A DNA stretch of 64,000 nucleotides from Yersinia enterocolitica (lineage in GTDB: Bacteria > Pseudomonadota > Gammaproteobacteria > Enterobacterales > Enterobacteriaceae), in contig NBTC02000002.1 of the NCBI GenBank assembly GCA_002082245.2, positions 4,588,001 through 4,652,000 of the forward strand, read 5' to 3'. Of this stretch, positions 48,439-58,023 are shown piece by piece. The notes beneath the pieces are model-generated. The model worked only from the letters and a program-made list of their open reading frames with translations, searched no databases and was not told where the DNA came from. The position numbers were made by a program, and so were the translations under genes. Every line of letters starts with the position of its first letter. Positions within the stretch are counted from its first letter, which is position 1.

Positions 48439-48663
48439 ATGGATGCATTATGCCCGGTTTGCCAAAAACTGATGACCGAAGTAAGTGGCCACTTTCATTG
48501 CTCTAATTGCCATGGCAACTATCAGCAACAGGCAGAGTGCCCTGATTGCGTCAAACCGTTGCAGGTACTGAAGGCGTGTGGCGCGATTGATTATTTCTGC
48601 CAGCACGGTCACGGACTCATTTCGAAAAGCCGCGTTCACTTTAGTTACTTGCCGACGATTTGA
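48439..48663 (+). CDS. yfgJ: Zinc-ribbon protein YfgJ
   Basis: 74 residues. Two zinc ribbon knuckles are visible: CPVC...CSNC and CPDC, then FCQHGHG with Cys and His. It matches E. coli YfgJ in size, place and cysteine pattern. Function is unknown. It has a good AAGGAG ribosome-binding site and is convergent with xseA. Confidence 0.88.
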   Translation: MDALCPVCQKLMTEVSGHFHCSNCHGNYQQQAECPDCVKPLQVLKACGAIDYFCQHGHGLISKSRVHFSYLPTI

Positions 48664-48688
48664 CTGGCAGCAATTGAGCCAGGCGGCG

Positions 48689-50068
48689 TTACTCTTTTGC
48701 CGCTTTCCGTTGACGAGCCTTCTTCGCCACATTGATTTGGGTGATTTCACTTTCTACCCAACCGTCCTGCAATCGGGTGGTCAGCTTATCACCAGCCTGC
48801 ACCTGCTTAGTGGTTTTCAGCACTACCCCAGCCGGAGTCTGCGTGACACTGTAGCCACGGGCCAAGGTTGCTAATGGGCTGACGGCCTCTAACTGCGAGC
48901 AGGCGATACCAAAACGCTGCCGGTAACCATTAAGCTGGCGCTCTAATGCCTGGCGCAAACGGTATTCCTGCTGCTGTACTTGTTGGCTGTAACGGTGAAT
49001 TTGCCCTTGCGGTTGCACTTGCGCGAGGCGCTGCTGGAGCCTTTCGGTGCGCCGGCTTAACCAGCGGATTTGGTTTTGCGCGCTCTCTTCCAGACGGCGT
49101 TGCAGCTTTAATAACAGGGTCTGCTGACGTGCCAGTCGCAAATGTGGGTGTTGTTGCTGTAAACGGTGTTCAAGGCGGGTGAATTGCTGGCCGCGCTGTG
49201 CCAGATAATAATCCATCGCCATTTCCATCCGCTGCTGCTGTCCTTGAATTTGCCTGACCAGCTCAATCTGGTTACGGCTCACTAATTCTGCGGCAGCAGA
49301 CGGTGTTGGCGCCCGCAAGTCAGCAACAAAATCAGCAATAGTGATGTCGGTTTCATGGCCGACTGCACTGACTATTGGGATGTGGCTATTGAAAATAGCG
49401 CGGGCGACCCGTTCGTCGTTAAAACTCCACAGGTCTTCCAGCGACCCGCCGCCGCGCCCGACGATTAATATATCGCACTCGGCACGTAGGTTAGCTAACT
49501 GAATGGCACGGACTATCTGCAATGGAGCATCAACGCCTTGCACTGCTGTTGGGTAAATAATTACTGGCAATGATGGGTCACGGCGTTGCAAAACCTGTAG
49601 AACATCATGCAGCGCCGCACCACTGGCAGAGGTGATGACGCCAACTTGCCTGGCAGGACTTGGCAACGGTTGTTTATGATGCTGATCAAATAGCCCTTCT
49701 GTCGCCAGTTGTTGCTTGAGTTGATCAAACTGTTGTTGCAGCAATCCGTCACCGGCAGGCTGCATGCTTTCCGCAATTAACTGATAATCGCCACGCGGCT
49801 CGTACAGGGTAATCGATGCCCTAACCAACACTTGTTGACCATTTTGTGGGCGAAACGTAGTACGGCGGTTAGTGTTGCGAAACATCGCGCAACGCACCTG
49901 CGCTTGGGCGTCTTTTAGGGTGAAATACCAGTGACCGGATGACGGTTGGGAGAAATTGGATATCTCGGCCGTGAGCCAAATCTGGCCCATTTCCATTTCC
50001 AGCAGTTGTCGCACCGTCTGATTAAGACGGCTAACAGTAAAAATTGTTGATGCGGAAGATTGTGACAT
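48689..50068 (-). CDS. xseA: Exodeoxyribonuclease VII large subunit
   Basis: 459 residues from the ATG at 50066-50068 ([20 protein letters not shown]). The N-terminal OB-fold (20-115: [22 protein letters not shown]) precedes the nuclease core ([62 protein letters not shown]) and a coiled-coil arm (about 290-400). It degrades single-stranded DNA together with XseB, which is encoded elsewhere. It is divergent from guaB as in E. coli. Confidence 0.97.
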   Translation of the reverse strand: MSQSSASTIFTVSRLNQTVRQLLEMEMGQIWLTAEISNFSQPSSGHWYFTLKDAQAQVRCAMFRNTNRRTTFRPQNGQQVLVRASITLYEPRGDYQLIAESMQPAGDGLLQQQFDQLKQQLATEGLFDQHHKQPLPSPARQVGVITSASGAALHDVLQVLQRRDPSLPVIIYPTAVQGVDAPLQIVRAIQLANLRAECDILIVGRGGGSLEDLWSFNDERVARAIFNSHIPIVSAVGHETDITIADFVADLRAPTPSAAAELVSRNQIELVRQIQGQQQRMEMAMDYYLAQRGQQFTRLEHRLQQQHPHLRLARQQTLLLKLQRRLEESAQNQIRWLSRRTERLQQRLAQVQPQGQIHRYSQQVQQQEYRLRQALERQLNGYRQRFGIACSQLEAVSPLATLARGYSVTQTPAGVVLKTTKQVQAGDKLTTRLQDGWVESEITQINVAKKARQRKAAKE

Positions 50069-50160
50069 GTGACCTGGATCAAATTTTAAAACAAGCACTT
50101 AATTGATCGATATTACCTACCTCAGACCGGTTGGCAAGAAAAATTATGAGAAAGTGCTGG

Positions 50161-50186
50161 AGGCAACCGATTACGCTCTGTATAAT
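50161..50186 (+). promoter_or_regulatory. guaB promoter with PurR-like box
   Basis: A TATAAT -10 is at 50181-50186; the -35 is poor, as in the stringently controlled E. coli promoter. AGGCAACCGATTACGC at 50161-50176 matches the PurR consensus at 11 of 16 positions. Confidence 0.55.
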
Positions 50187-50236
50187 GCCACGGCAATATT
50201 TTATCTTTTCACATCCACCTTGGTGAGATATTGCCC

Positions 50237-51700
50237 ATGCTACGTATCAAGAAAGAAGCTCTGACATTTGACGACGTTCTCCTGGTTCCAGCCCACTCCA
50301 CAGTTTTGCCTAATACGGCCGAACTTGGCACTCAACTGACCGCAACTATCCGCCTAAATATCCCTATGCTGTCCGCAGCCATGGATACCGTTACCGAAGC
50401 TCGTCTGGCCATTGCGCTGGCACAAGAGGGCGGTTTAGGTTTCATTCACAAAAATATGTCCATTGAGCGCCAGGCTGAAGAAGTCAGCCGCGTGAAAAAA
50501 CACGAAAGTGGCGTTGTTACCGAGCCGCAGACTGTTACCCCAACCACCACCCTGCGCCAAGTGAAAGAATTGACTGCCCGTAACGGTTTTGCAGGTTACC
50601 CGGTGGTAACCGAAGATTATGAGCTGGTTGGCATTATCACTGGCCGTGATGTGCGTTTTGTGACTGACTTAGACCAACCCGTGACGGCGGTGATGACACC
50701 GAAAGAGCGTCTGGTTACCGTCAAGGAAGGCGAAGCTCGTGAAATTGTCTTGCAAAAAATGCATGAAAAACGTGTCGAGAAAGCATTGGTTGTTGATGAT
50801 AGCTTCCATCTGCGCGGCATGATTACTGTAAAAGACTTCCAGAAGGCAGAGCGCAAGCCTAACGCCTGTAAGGACGAGCATGGCCGTCTGCGTGTTGGGG
50901 CTGCTGTGGGTGCCGGTGCTGGCAATGAAGAGCGTATCGACGCGCTGGTCACCGCGGGTGTTGATGTTTTACTGATTGACTCATCCCATGGTCACTCTGA
51001 AGGTGTTCTGCAACGAATCCGTGAAACCCGTGCCAAATATCCTAACCTGCAAATCGTTGGCGGTAACGTTGCGACGGGCGCGGGTGCAAAAGCCTTGGCT
51101 GATGCCGGTGTAAGTGCCGTAAAAGTAGGGATTGGTCCAGGTTCAATCTGCACCACCCGTATTGTGACTGGTGTAGGTGTGCCACAGATAACGGCGATTG
51201 CTGATGCAGTCGAAGCACTGGAAGGTACCGGTATTCCGGTGATTGCCGATGGCGGTATCCGTTTCTCTGGCGATATTTCTAAAGCCATTGCCGCGGGTGC
51301 TTCCTGTGTCATGGTGGGGTCTATGCTGGCAGGGACTGAAGAGTCTCCGGGCGAAATCGAACTCTATCAGGGCCGTTCATTCAAATCTTACCGTGGTATG
51401 GGCTCACTGGGCGCGATGTCCAAAGGCTCTTCTGACCGTTACTTCCAAACTGACAATGCTGCCGATAAACTGGTACCGGAAGGTATTGAAGGTCGTGTCG
51501 CATACAAAGGTTTGTTGAAAGAGATTGTACATCAGCAAATGGGGGGCTTGCGCTCCTGCATGGGGCTTACCGGTTGTGCCACTATCAATGAATTGCGTAC
51601 CAAAGCTGAGTTTGTGCGCATCAGTGGTGCAGGGATTCAAGAAAGCCATGTGCATGATGTGACTATCACTAAAGAATCCCCTAACTATCGCATGGGCTAA
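50237..51700 (+). CDS. guaB: IMP dehydrogenase
   Basis: 487 residues from the ATG at 50237 ([19 protein letters not shown]). The TIM barrel has the catalytic cysteine in [17 protein letters not shown] (about 300-316), and two CBS domains are inserted at about 95-200 ([22 protein letters not shown]). It oxidises IMP to XMP with NAD, committing purines to GMP. It pairs with guaA, but a fold-back element lies between them. Confidence 0.98.
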   Translation: MLRIKKEALTFDDVLLVPAHSTVLPNTAELGTQLTATIRLNIPMLSAAMDTVTEARLAIALAQEGGLGFIHKNMSIERQAEEVSRVKKHESGVVTEPQTVTPTTTLRQVKELTARNGFAGYPVVTEDYELVGIITGRDVRFVTDLDQPVTAVMTPKERLVTVKEGEAREIVLQKMHEKRVEKALVVDDSFHLRGMITVKDFQKAERKPNACKDEHGRLRVGAAVGAGAGNEERIDALVTAGVDVLLIDSSHGHSEGVLQRIRETRAKYPNLQIVGGNVATGAGAKALADAGVSAVKVGIGPGSICTTRIVTGVGVPQITAIADAVEALEGTGIPVIADGGIRFSGDISKAIAAGASCVMVGSMLAGTEESPGEIELYQGRSFKSYRGMGSLGAMSKGSSDRYFQTDNAADKLVPEGIEGRVAYKGLLKEIVHQQMGGLRSCMGLTGCATINELRTKAEFVRISGAGIQESHVHDVTITKESPNYRMG

Positions 51701-51823
51701 TTCCAGGGGCTTAAACCGGCGAATTTGGTCATCGTTCGCGGCTCGCATTGCTCATTGACTTAGTGTCAACTGCGTATGCTGTGCTGCGGGCGGTAACTAA
51801 CTTTTTGGCTTCGCCGACTGGAA
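51701..51823. repeat. Fold-back, MITE-like element between guaB and guaA
   Basis: Arms beginning TTCCAG...CGGCGAA (left) and TTCGCCG...CTGGAA (right) are inverted, and pairing continues inwards to a TTGAC-TTAGT-GTCAA core; most mismatches are transitions. About 123 bases, starting two bases after the guaB stop. I do not recognise the family. Confidence 0.6.
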
Positions 51824-51885
51824 TGATTCATAAATAATTATGGTAACTATTTAATTTTATTATTTCTCTGTGGAATACGCCGCAC

Positions 51886-53463
51886 ATGACAAAAAATATC
51901 CATAAGCATCGCATCCTTATTCTTGATTTCGGCTCGCAATACACCCAACTGGTGGCGCGACGCGTTCGTGAAATCGGTGTCTATTGTGAACTATGGGCGT
52001 GGGACGTAACCGAAGCTCAGATCCGCGAATTTAATCCAAGCGGCATCATTCTTTCTGGCGGTCCTGAAAGCACTACTGAGCACGACAGCCCACGCGCGCC
52101 TGATTACGTGTTCACTGCGGGTGTCCCGGTATTAGGTGTGTGCTACGGCATGCAGACTATGGCGATGCAACTGGGGGGCAAAGTTGAAGGTTCAAATCAG
52201 CGCGAGTTCGGTTATGCGCAGGTGGAAATCAAAACTGACAGCGCACTGATCCGCGATATCAAAGATGCTATCAATCCAGCCAACGAAGCAATATTGGATG
52301 TATGGATGAGCCATGGTGACAAAGTCACTGCCATCCCTGCTGATTTTGTGACGGTTGCCAGCACCGATACCTGCCCGTTTGCCATTATGGCCAACGAAGA
52401 GAAGCGTTTTTATGGCGTGCAGTTCCATCCAGAAGTCACACATACCAAACAAGGCCAACGCCTGTTAGAGCGCTTTGTGTTGGATATCTGCGGCTGCGAA
52501 GCCTTATGGACCCCGGCCACCATTATCGAAGACGCCATTGTTCGTCTGCGTGAGCAAATTGGTGAAGACCATGTGATTCTTGGCCTGTCCGGTGGTGTTG
52601 ACTCCTCTGTGACGGCAATGCTGCTGCATCGCGCTATTGGTGACCGCCTGACTTGTGTGTTTGTCGATAACGGGCTGCTACGGTTGAATGAAGCCGACCA
52701 AGTGCTGGAAATGTTCGGTGATAAATTCGGCCTGAATATTGTTCATGTTGCCGCCGAAAATCGTTTCCTTGCAGCGCTGGCTGGTGTCGATGAACCTGAA
52801 GCGAAGCGTAAAATCATTGGTCGCGTGTTTGTCGAACTGTTTGATGAAGAAGCGTGTAAGCAAGATCAAGTGAAGTGGTTGGCACAAGGCACCATCTACC
52901 CTGATGTGATTGAATCAGCAGCGTCTGCTACTGGTAAAGCACACGTAATTAAATCTCACCACAATGTGGGCGGTTTGCCGAAAGAGATGAAACTGGGGCT
53001 GGTTGAGCCACTGAAAGAGCTGTTTAAAGATGAAGTACGCAAAATTGGTCTGGAATTAGGTCTGCCGTACGACATGCTATATCGCCATCCATTCCCAGGT
53101 CCAGGTTTGGGTGTACGTGTTCTGGGCGAAGTAAAAAAAGAGTATTGTGACTTGCTGCGCCGCGCTGATGCCATCTTTATCGAAGAGCTGCATAAAGCTG
53201 ATCTGTACAATAAAGTGAGCCAAGCCTTTACCGTATTCCTGCCAGTGCGTTCTGTTGGTGTGATGGGCGATGGGCGTAAATACGATTGGGTGGTTTCACT
53301 GCGCGCAGTAGAAACCATTGATTTTATGACCGCACATTGGGCGCATCTTCCATACGACTTCTTGGGCCGCGTTTCAAACCGCATTATCAATGAAGTGAAT
53401 GGTATTTCCCGTGTAGTTTACGATATCAGTGGCAAGCCACCAGCTACCATTGAGTGGGAATAA
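51886..53463 (+). CDS. guaA: GMP synthase (glutamine-hydrolysing)
   Basis: 525 residues. The class I glutamine amidotransferase domain has the nucleophile in [15 protein letters not shown] (about 84-98) and FHPEVTHT; the ATP-pyrophosphatase domain has the loop [14 protein letters not shown] (about 231-244). It turns XMP into GMP. A terminator follows at 53505. Confidence 0.98.
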   Translation: MTKNIHKHRILILDFGSQYTQLVARRVREIGVYCELWAWDVTEAQIREFNPSGIILSGGPESTTEHDSPRAPDYVFTAGVPVLGVCYGMQTMAMQLGGKVEGSNQREFGYAQVEIKTDSALIRDIKDAINPANEAILDVWMSHGDKVTAIPADFVTVASTDTCPFAIMANEEKRFYGVQFHPEVTHTKQGQRLLERFVLDICGCEALWTPATIIEDAIVRLREQIGEDHVILGLSGGVDSSVTAMLLHRAIGDRLTCVFVDNGLLRLNEADQVLEMFGDKFGLNIVHVAAENRFLAALAGVDEPEAKRKIIGRVFVELFDEEACKQDQVKWLAQGTIYPDVIESAASATGKAHVIKSHHNVGGLPKEMKLGLVEPLKELFKDEVRKIGLELGLPYDMLYRHPFPGPGLGVRVLGEVKKEYCDLLRRADAIFIEELHKADLYNKVSQAFTVFLPVRSVGVMGDGRKYDWVVSLRAVETIDFMTAHWAHLPYDFLGRVSNRIINEVNGISRVVYDISGKPPATIEWE

Positions 53464-53504
53464 ATACTATCACTCGTCGATAAGATAGTGTTCTGACATT
53501 AATT

Positions 53505-53533
53505 AAGCCTCCGAACTTTCGGGGGCTTTTTAT
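53505..53533 (+). terminator. Terminator of guaA
   Basis: Stem AAGCCTCCGA / TCGGGGGCTT with ACTT loop and T run. Confidence 0.88.
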
Positions 53534-53715
53534 TTTGGCTGCGATGAAATAAAAATTTATATTTTACCTTCACGGATAAATAAAAAATGAACGATGCTTT
53601 TGTGAGTATCGCTTTTAGGTAAGATTACTATATGTGAATATAAAAATTGTAACGCTTACCTTCCCATTTGATGTGAAAGATTATATTTGGTTTCTTTATA
53701 ATTAACAGGTGAAAT

Positions 53716-55557
53716 ATGAATGCTAAAATTAGTATTTTGATTGTTCCTTGGATCTTTATATCAATATCCACAATAGCAGAGCATAATAATGAAGATAATG
53801 TCTGTTTTTATTCAAAAGATAATTACTCTGAAAAGGAGGACGGCACAAAATTTTGCGTGCCTTATTATACCGAGGATGAATGGCTATTTAGCCAATGGAA
53901 TAATAATATTGCATCAATAAAAATTCCGCTAAATTTACGGGTTGAGGTTTTTAGTGATTATTCATTTTTGGGGAAGTCTGCTTCGCTTTATAAAAACACC
54001 AATGCGGCTGAGTTGGCTCAGTATGGATTAACAGCAGATATCAGTTCTTATCGTGTATTACCAAAGAGTTTATATCCTGAGAATAAGAGGGTGACATTCA
54101 ATTACCATTCAGACATTTTAGCTGAAAAATATTTCAGCTATGATTATTATGTTAACAATGGTCATAGCATCTTTTTAACCAAGCAAAGTCAGCCTATTGG
54201 TGCTGATGGACAAAGTTCTTACTTCTTTTATAGTCATGCAGGGCAGATAATGACGGCCTTTATCGGGCAAGGGTTTGATCGCAACCTTTACTGTTTGTCA
54301 CCGGTGGTTCGGCGTAGTTCCCAGCTTGATGCTGATGTGGCATTTACCTATTGTGATTTTAATAATTCTGGCCAGTATTGGTTCCCTCAGGTGGTAGAAA
54401 ATGAAATAAGATTAGTCAATCAAGGGACGGGTACCGCGTTATCATTAGATCAAATCGGTTTCTATGTGAGCTTACATACTAGCCCGATTAATATTCTACA
54501 TGGCAGGGAACAACATTCTCAGCAGGGGACCGTGAATAAATACACTCTATGGTTTGATGCGTCTACTATTGAAACGTGGCAGGAAAAGGCAGTAAGACCC
54601 TTTTTACAATATAAGGAAACGCTTGAATCAAGGGGTGTAAATGACCAACGTGAGGTAATAACCCATCGTTTGGACCAACCAGATGATACCTATATTTATT
54701 TGGGGAGTAAAAAAGGTAGGAATCATATTTATTATAATGCAGAAACTCAATTACTGATGGCTTATAATAAATTAAGTGAGGGTAAAGCGTTAATAGAGTC
54801 CTCGTGCCTTTCATTATTGAATGATGGCACTGACCAACCTTCGGCGATTAGCTTTACCTACCATCGCAGTAACTACAGTGATAATAGTTTAGAGTACCGT
54901 TGTGATAATGGAGTAGCTTATAATATATACAGCAAAAAATGGTACTTTATGGCTGACTGGGAATATCATTATCTCGTTAATGGATATAAAAATAAACTTT
55001 TGCATTTTTATATGAATGAAAAAACATCATATATTAACTTCAAAGGTGTGCTGACGGGGCCAAAATTAGGTGAATATATAGGTGCTGTAGTGAATTTTAA
55101 TGAGCGAACCCCTCATGATGCTGTATTCATTAATAATCCGGCCTTAGGCTATGTGCTTGATGTAGAAAAGGCTATTTGTGCATTGCACGGATTTACCGAT
55201 GATCAAGGCACACATTGTGGTGATCTAAGTGCCACATGGTCTGTAACAGATGCTGATAGTTGGGATGTTAGCCTCAGTCGCGACTATATGCCCTGGCTGC
55301 TGGCGCAAATTTCTCACAAGTTGCATACAAGTGAATGGACTGCTGCGTTGGATGCTTACCTGCAAAAAGTTGAAACACTGGAAACCTTCTTTGAGACAAA
55401 TAAAGAGCATCCGGTCGATGATGCAATATGGCAACAAACCAAAACACTGCTGGTGGAGTTTTTACGTACCTATAACTCAACCGAATATCAGCAAGTTTGG
55501 CATCAAGTGGCATATGTCCTTAATCGTATTGAAGTAATGATTGAGGTGAAGGCATGA
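53716..55557 (+). CDS. Second exported crystallin-like protein
   Basis: 613 residues. A signal peptide (about 1-21) precedes one beta-gamma-crystallin-like domain (about 29-118: VCFYSKDNYSEK; NNNIASI; VEVFSDYSFLGK; TADISSY). The calcium motifs are more degenerate than in the gene at 34556. The middle (150-500) is rich in Tyr, Asn and Ser, likely beta, and unrecognised; scattered cysteines could form disulphides. The last 110 residues are helical (LDAYLQKVETLETFFETNK; TLLVEFLRTY). The DNA is AT-rich up to about 55250 and then more GC-rich, the same pattern as its relative. It is inserted after guaA, where E. coli has other genes. Function is unknown. Confidence 0.7.
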   Translation: MNAKISILIVPWIFISISTIAEHNNEDNVCFYSKDNYSEKEDGTKFCVPYYTEDEWLFSQWNNNIASIKIPLNLRVEVFSDYSFLGKSASLYKNTNAAELAQYGLTADISSYRVLPKSLYPENKRVTFNYHSDILAEKYFSYDYYVNNGHSIFLTKQSQPIGADGQSSYFFYSHAGQIMTAFIGQGFDRNLYCLSPVVRRSSQLDADVAFTYCDFNNSGQYWFPQVVENEIRLVNQGTGTALSLDQIGFYVSLHTSPINILHGREQHSQQGTVNKYTLWFDASTIETWQEKAVRPFLQYKETLESRGVNDQREVITHRLDQPDDTYIYLGSKKGRNHIYYNAETQLLMAYNKLSEGKALIESSCLSLLNDGTDQPSAISFTYHRSNYSDNSLEYRCDNGVAYNIYSKKWYFMADWEYHYLVNGYKNKLLHFYMNEKTSYINFKGVLTGPKLGEYIGAVVNFNERTPHDAVFINNPALGYVLDVEKAICALHGFTDDQGTHCGDLSATWSVTDADSWDVSLSRDYMPWLLAQISHKLHTSEWTAALDAYLQKVETLETFFETNKEHPVDDAIWQQTKTLLVEFLRTYNSTEYQQVWHQVAYVLNRIEVMIEVKA

Positions 55558-55575
55558 TCCGGCTCTATAGTTACA

Positions 55576-55597
55576 AAATGTGATATGAATCACGTTT
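55576..55597. promoter_or_regulatory. Predicted CRP site upstream of the dehydrogenase operon
   Basis: AAATGTGATATGAATCACGT then TT fits the consensus TGTGA-N6-TCACA with one mismatch in the core. A TATAAT lies at 55622-55627, so the site centre would be about 41-48 bases before a start site. The rest of the 55558-55860 gap appears to be a leader of about 230 bases with no gene. Confidence 0.65.
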
Positions 55598-55860
55598 TGC
55601 TTTACCCCTTCACTGATGAGGTATAATCTTGACGAATCTTTACAACTCAACTAAATATTTAACATCCGCATCTCATAACTTACATCGTCAATAAGACGAG
55701 AAGTCCATTCATTATTAGTCAAGATTGCCACTGCCGCTGTGTAAAACGCAGGGTAGTTTAGCTCGCAGTAGCCCGCATCTGTTAGCACATGCCGATTAGC
55801 AGCATGTTCCTAAATACAACGGATGAATACTGCGTGCGTGCTGTTTTGTGGAGAAAAAAC

Positions 55861-56370
55861 ATGTCGGTAAATCTCTCTCCGATACCTCAGGTGCGGGGTA
55901 TTTCACGCCGCCGTCTGCTGGGATATATCGGCGTCGGGCTAGTCAGTAGCCTGATGAGTCCCCTTTCACTAGATGCTTTCGCGGCATCGACCCAAACCTC
56001 GCCGCAGAATTTAGAAAGATTCATGTTGGTATCACGCGCATTGACCGGTAAGCGCCAGCTTAATGCGCAGATTGGTCAACGAATCTATCAGGTTCTGCTC
56101 GGGAAAATAGGCGGTTTTGACCAAAAACTCTCCTTGTTACAACCGTTGCCTTCGGGTGAACCTCAGCAATGGCTACCCCTGCAACAACAAATCGCCCGGC
56201 AAATATTGCAAGGCTGGTATATCGGCGTGATCGGTGAGGGAACCGATGCGGCGGTAATCAGCTATGAGAATGCGTTGATGTTCGATGCGGTATCCGATGT
56301 GTTGGTTATTCGCTCTTATTGCCCGAATAAACCCGGATACTGGGCTGTAAAGCCTGATGTCGCCTTATAA
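55861..56370 (+). CDS. Sugar-acid dehydrogenase small (gamma) subunit, Tat-exported
   Basis: 169 residues from the ATG at 55861, with GTGGAG upstream. A twin-arginine signal (SRRRLLGYIGVG, cleavage near DAFA|A) shows folding before export. The rest matches the small subunit of the membrane-bound gluconate, 2-ketogluconate, sorbitol or fructose dehydrogenases. It presumably carries the folded catalytic partner through Tat as a hitch-hiker, since that partner has no signal. It is first of a three-gene operon. Confidence 0.82.
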   Translation: MSVNLSPIPQVRGISRRRLLGYIGVGLVSSLMSPLSLDAFAASTQTSPQNLERFMLVSRALTGKRQLNAQIGQRIYQVLLGKIGGFDQKLSLLQPLPSGEPQQWLPLQQQIARQILQGWYIGVIGEGTDAAVISYENALMFDAVSDVLVIRSYCPNKPGYWAVKPDVAL

Positions 56371-56387
56371 TTTTGGAGAATACATTT

Positions 56388-58022
56388 ATGGCTGACACAC
56401 TAAAGGCGGATATCGTCGTTATTGGCTCGGGTGTTGCAGGAGGGCTGGTTGCCCATCAACTGGCCATGGCTGGCAAGTCAGTACTGGTTTTAGAGGCAGG
56501 TCCGCGCCTCTCTCGCTGGGAAATTGTAGAAAACTTCCGTAATCAGCCGGATAAATCAGACAACATGGCGCCATATCCTTCCACCGCGTATGCGCCTCAT
56601 CCTGAATCTAACCCAAATAATAACTATCTGATTCAAAAGGGTGAACATCCGTATGATGTGCAATATATCCGCGCAGTGGGTGGCACAACCTGGCACTGGG
56701 CGGCTTCTGCGTGGCGCTTTTTGCCTAACGATTTCAAACTGAAAACCGTGTATGGCGTCGGGCGAGATTGGCCAATTGAGTATGCCGTGTTGGAAAAGTG
56801 GTATCTGCGCGCTGAACAGGAATTAGGTGTTTGGGGGCCAAGTGATGAAGATCTAGGATCACCCCGCAGTGAACCCTATCCGATGGCACCATTGCCATTA
56901 TCGTGGAATGAACAGCGCATCAAGACGGTGTTAAATAGCCATGTTTTTAACGGTGGCAGCTTTAACGGCGGAAGTTTCAATGTGGTCACTGAACCGGTCG
57001 CCCGTAACAGTCGACCTTATGATGGCCGGCCAACCTGTTGTGGTAATAACAACTGCATGCCTATTTGCCCGATTGGCGCCATGTATAACGGTATCACTCA
57101 TGTCGAAAAAGCCGAGCAGGCGGGGGCAGTCGTGCGCCCCAAAGCTGTGGTTTATAAGTTAGAAGTTAATGATAAACAACAGATTACTGCGGCACTGTTT
57201 AAAGATGAACAAGGCAATGAGCATCGGGCTGAGGGTAAATACTTCGTACTGGCCGCTAATGGGATTGAAATTCCGAAACTGATGCTGATGTCCACCGATG
57301 AGAAAAATCCACGGGGAGTGGGTAATAGTTCCGATATGGTGGGGCGCAATCTAATGGATCACCCCGGAACCGGGGTGACTTTTATGGCCAGTGAACCCTT
57401 GTGGCCAGGGCGTGGGCCGCAGGAAATGACGTCGATGATCGGCTTCCGTGATGGTGCATTTCGTGCTGATTTTGCAGCGAAAAAAATTCATTTATCCAAT
57501 TTGTCACGTACCGATCAAGTCACGATTGAATTACTCAAACAGGGGGATTTGCAACTCGGGCCACAGCTTGAGGCCAAAATCCGTGACAGGGCCGCGCGTT
57601 TTGTACAATTCGACAGCTTCCACGAGATTTTGCCTCATGTCGAAAATCGCATTATCCCCAGCGCTAGCGAGAAAGACGCCATCGGCATTGCGAAACCCGA
57701 GTTTTACTATGCAATGGATGATTATGTGCGAAAAAGTGCGGTACACACTCAGCAGGTCTATGCCGAGGCGGCAAAGTTGATGGGGGGAACCGAGGTTAAA
57801 TTCAACAATAACTTCGCCAATAACAATCATATTACGGGTACCACCATTATGGGCAGTGACCCGAAAGACTCGGTAGTGGACAGCGATTGTCGCACCCATG
57901 ACCATAAAAACCTGTTTATCGCCAGTAGTAGTGTGATGCCAACTGTCGGTTCAGTTAATTGTACTTTGACGATTGCCGCACTCTCGCTGCGTATCGCTGA
58001 AACATTAAAGGCCGAGGTGTAA
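56388..58022 (+). CDS. Sugar-acid dehydrogenase large subunit (GMC flavoprotein)
   Basis: 544 residues from the ATG at 56388, with TGGAG upstream. It has an FAD-binding motif VIGSGVAGGLVAHQL at residues 11-25 and GGTTWHWAASAWRF. The cysteine motif CCGNNNCMPICP (about 218-229) binds a [3Fe-4S] cluster in the related FAD glucose and fructose dehydrogenases. The C-terminal GMC signature is in NLFIASSSVMPTVGSVNCTLT. It oxidises a sugar or sugar acid in the periplasm and passes electrons by way of the cytochrome subunit to ubiquinone. Gluconate or 2-ketogluconate is the likeliest substrate, but cannot be told from sequence alone. Confidence 0.88.
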   Translation: MADTLKADIVVIGSGVAGGLVAHQLAMAGKSVLVLEAGPRLSRWEIVENFRNQPDKSDNMAPYPSTAYAPHPESNPNNNYLIQKGEHPYDVQYIRAVGGTTWHWAASAWRFLPNDFKLKTVYGVGRDWPIEYAVLEKWYLRAEQELGVWGPSDEDLGSPRSEPYPMAPLPLSWNEQRIKTVLNSHVFNGGSFNGGSFNVVTEPVARNSRPYDGRPTCCGNNNCMPICPIGAMYNGITHVEKAEQAGAVVRPKAVVYKLEVNDKQQITAALFKDEQGNEHRAEGKYFVLAANGIEIPKLMLMSTDEKNPRGVGNSSDMVGRNLMDHPGTGVTFMASEPLWPGRGPQEMTSMIGFRDGAFRADFAAKKIHLSNLSRTDQVTIELLKQGDLQLGPQLEAKIRDRAARFVQFDSFHEILPHVENRIIPSASEKDAIGIAKPEFYYAMDDYVRKSAVHTQQVYAEAAKLMGGTEVKFNNNFANNNHITGTTIMGSDPKDSVVDSDCRTHDHKNLFIASSSVMPTVGSVNCTLTIAALSLRIAETLKAEV

Positions 58023-58023
58023 G

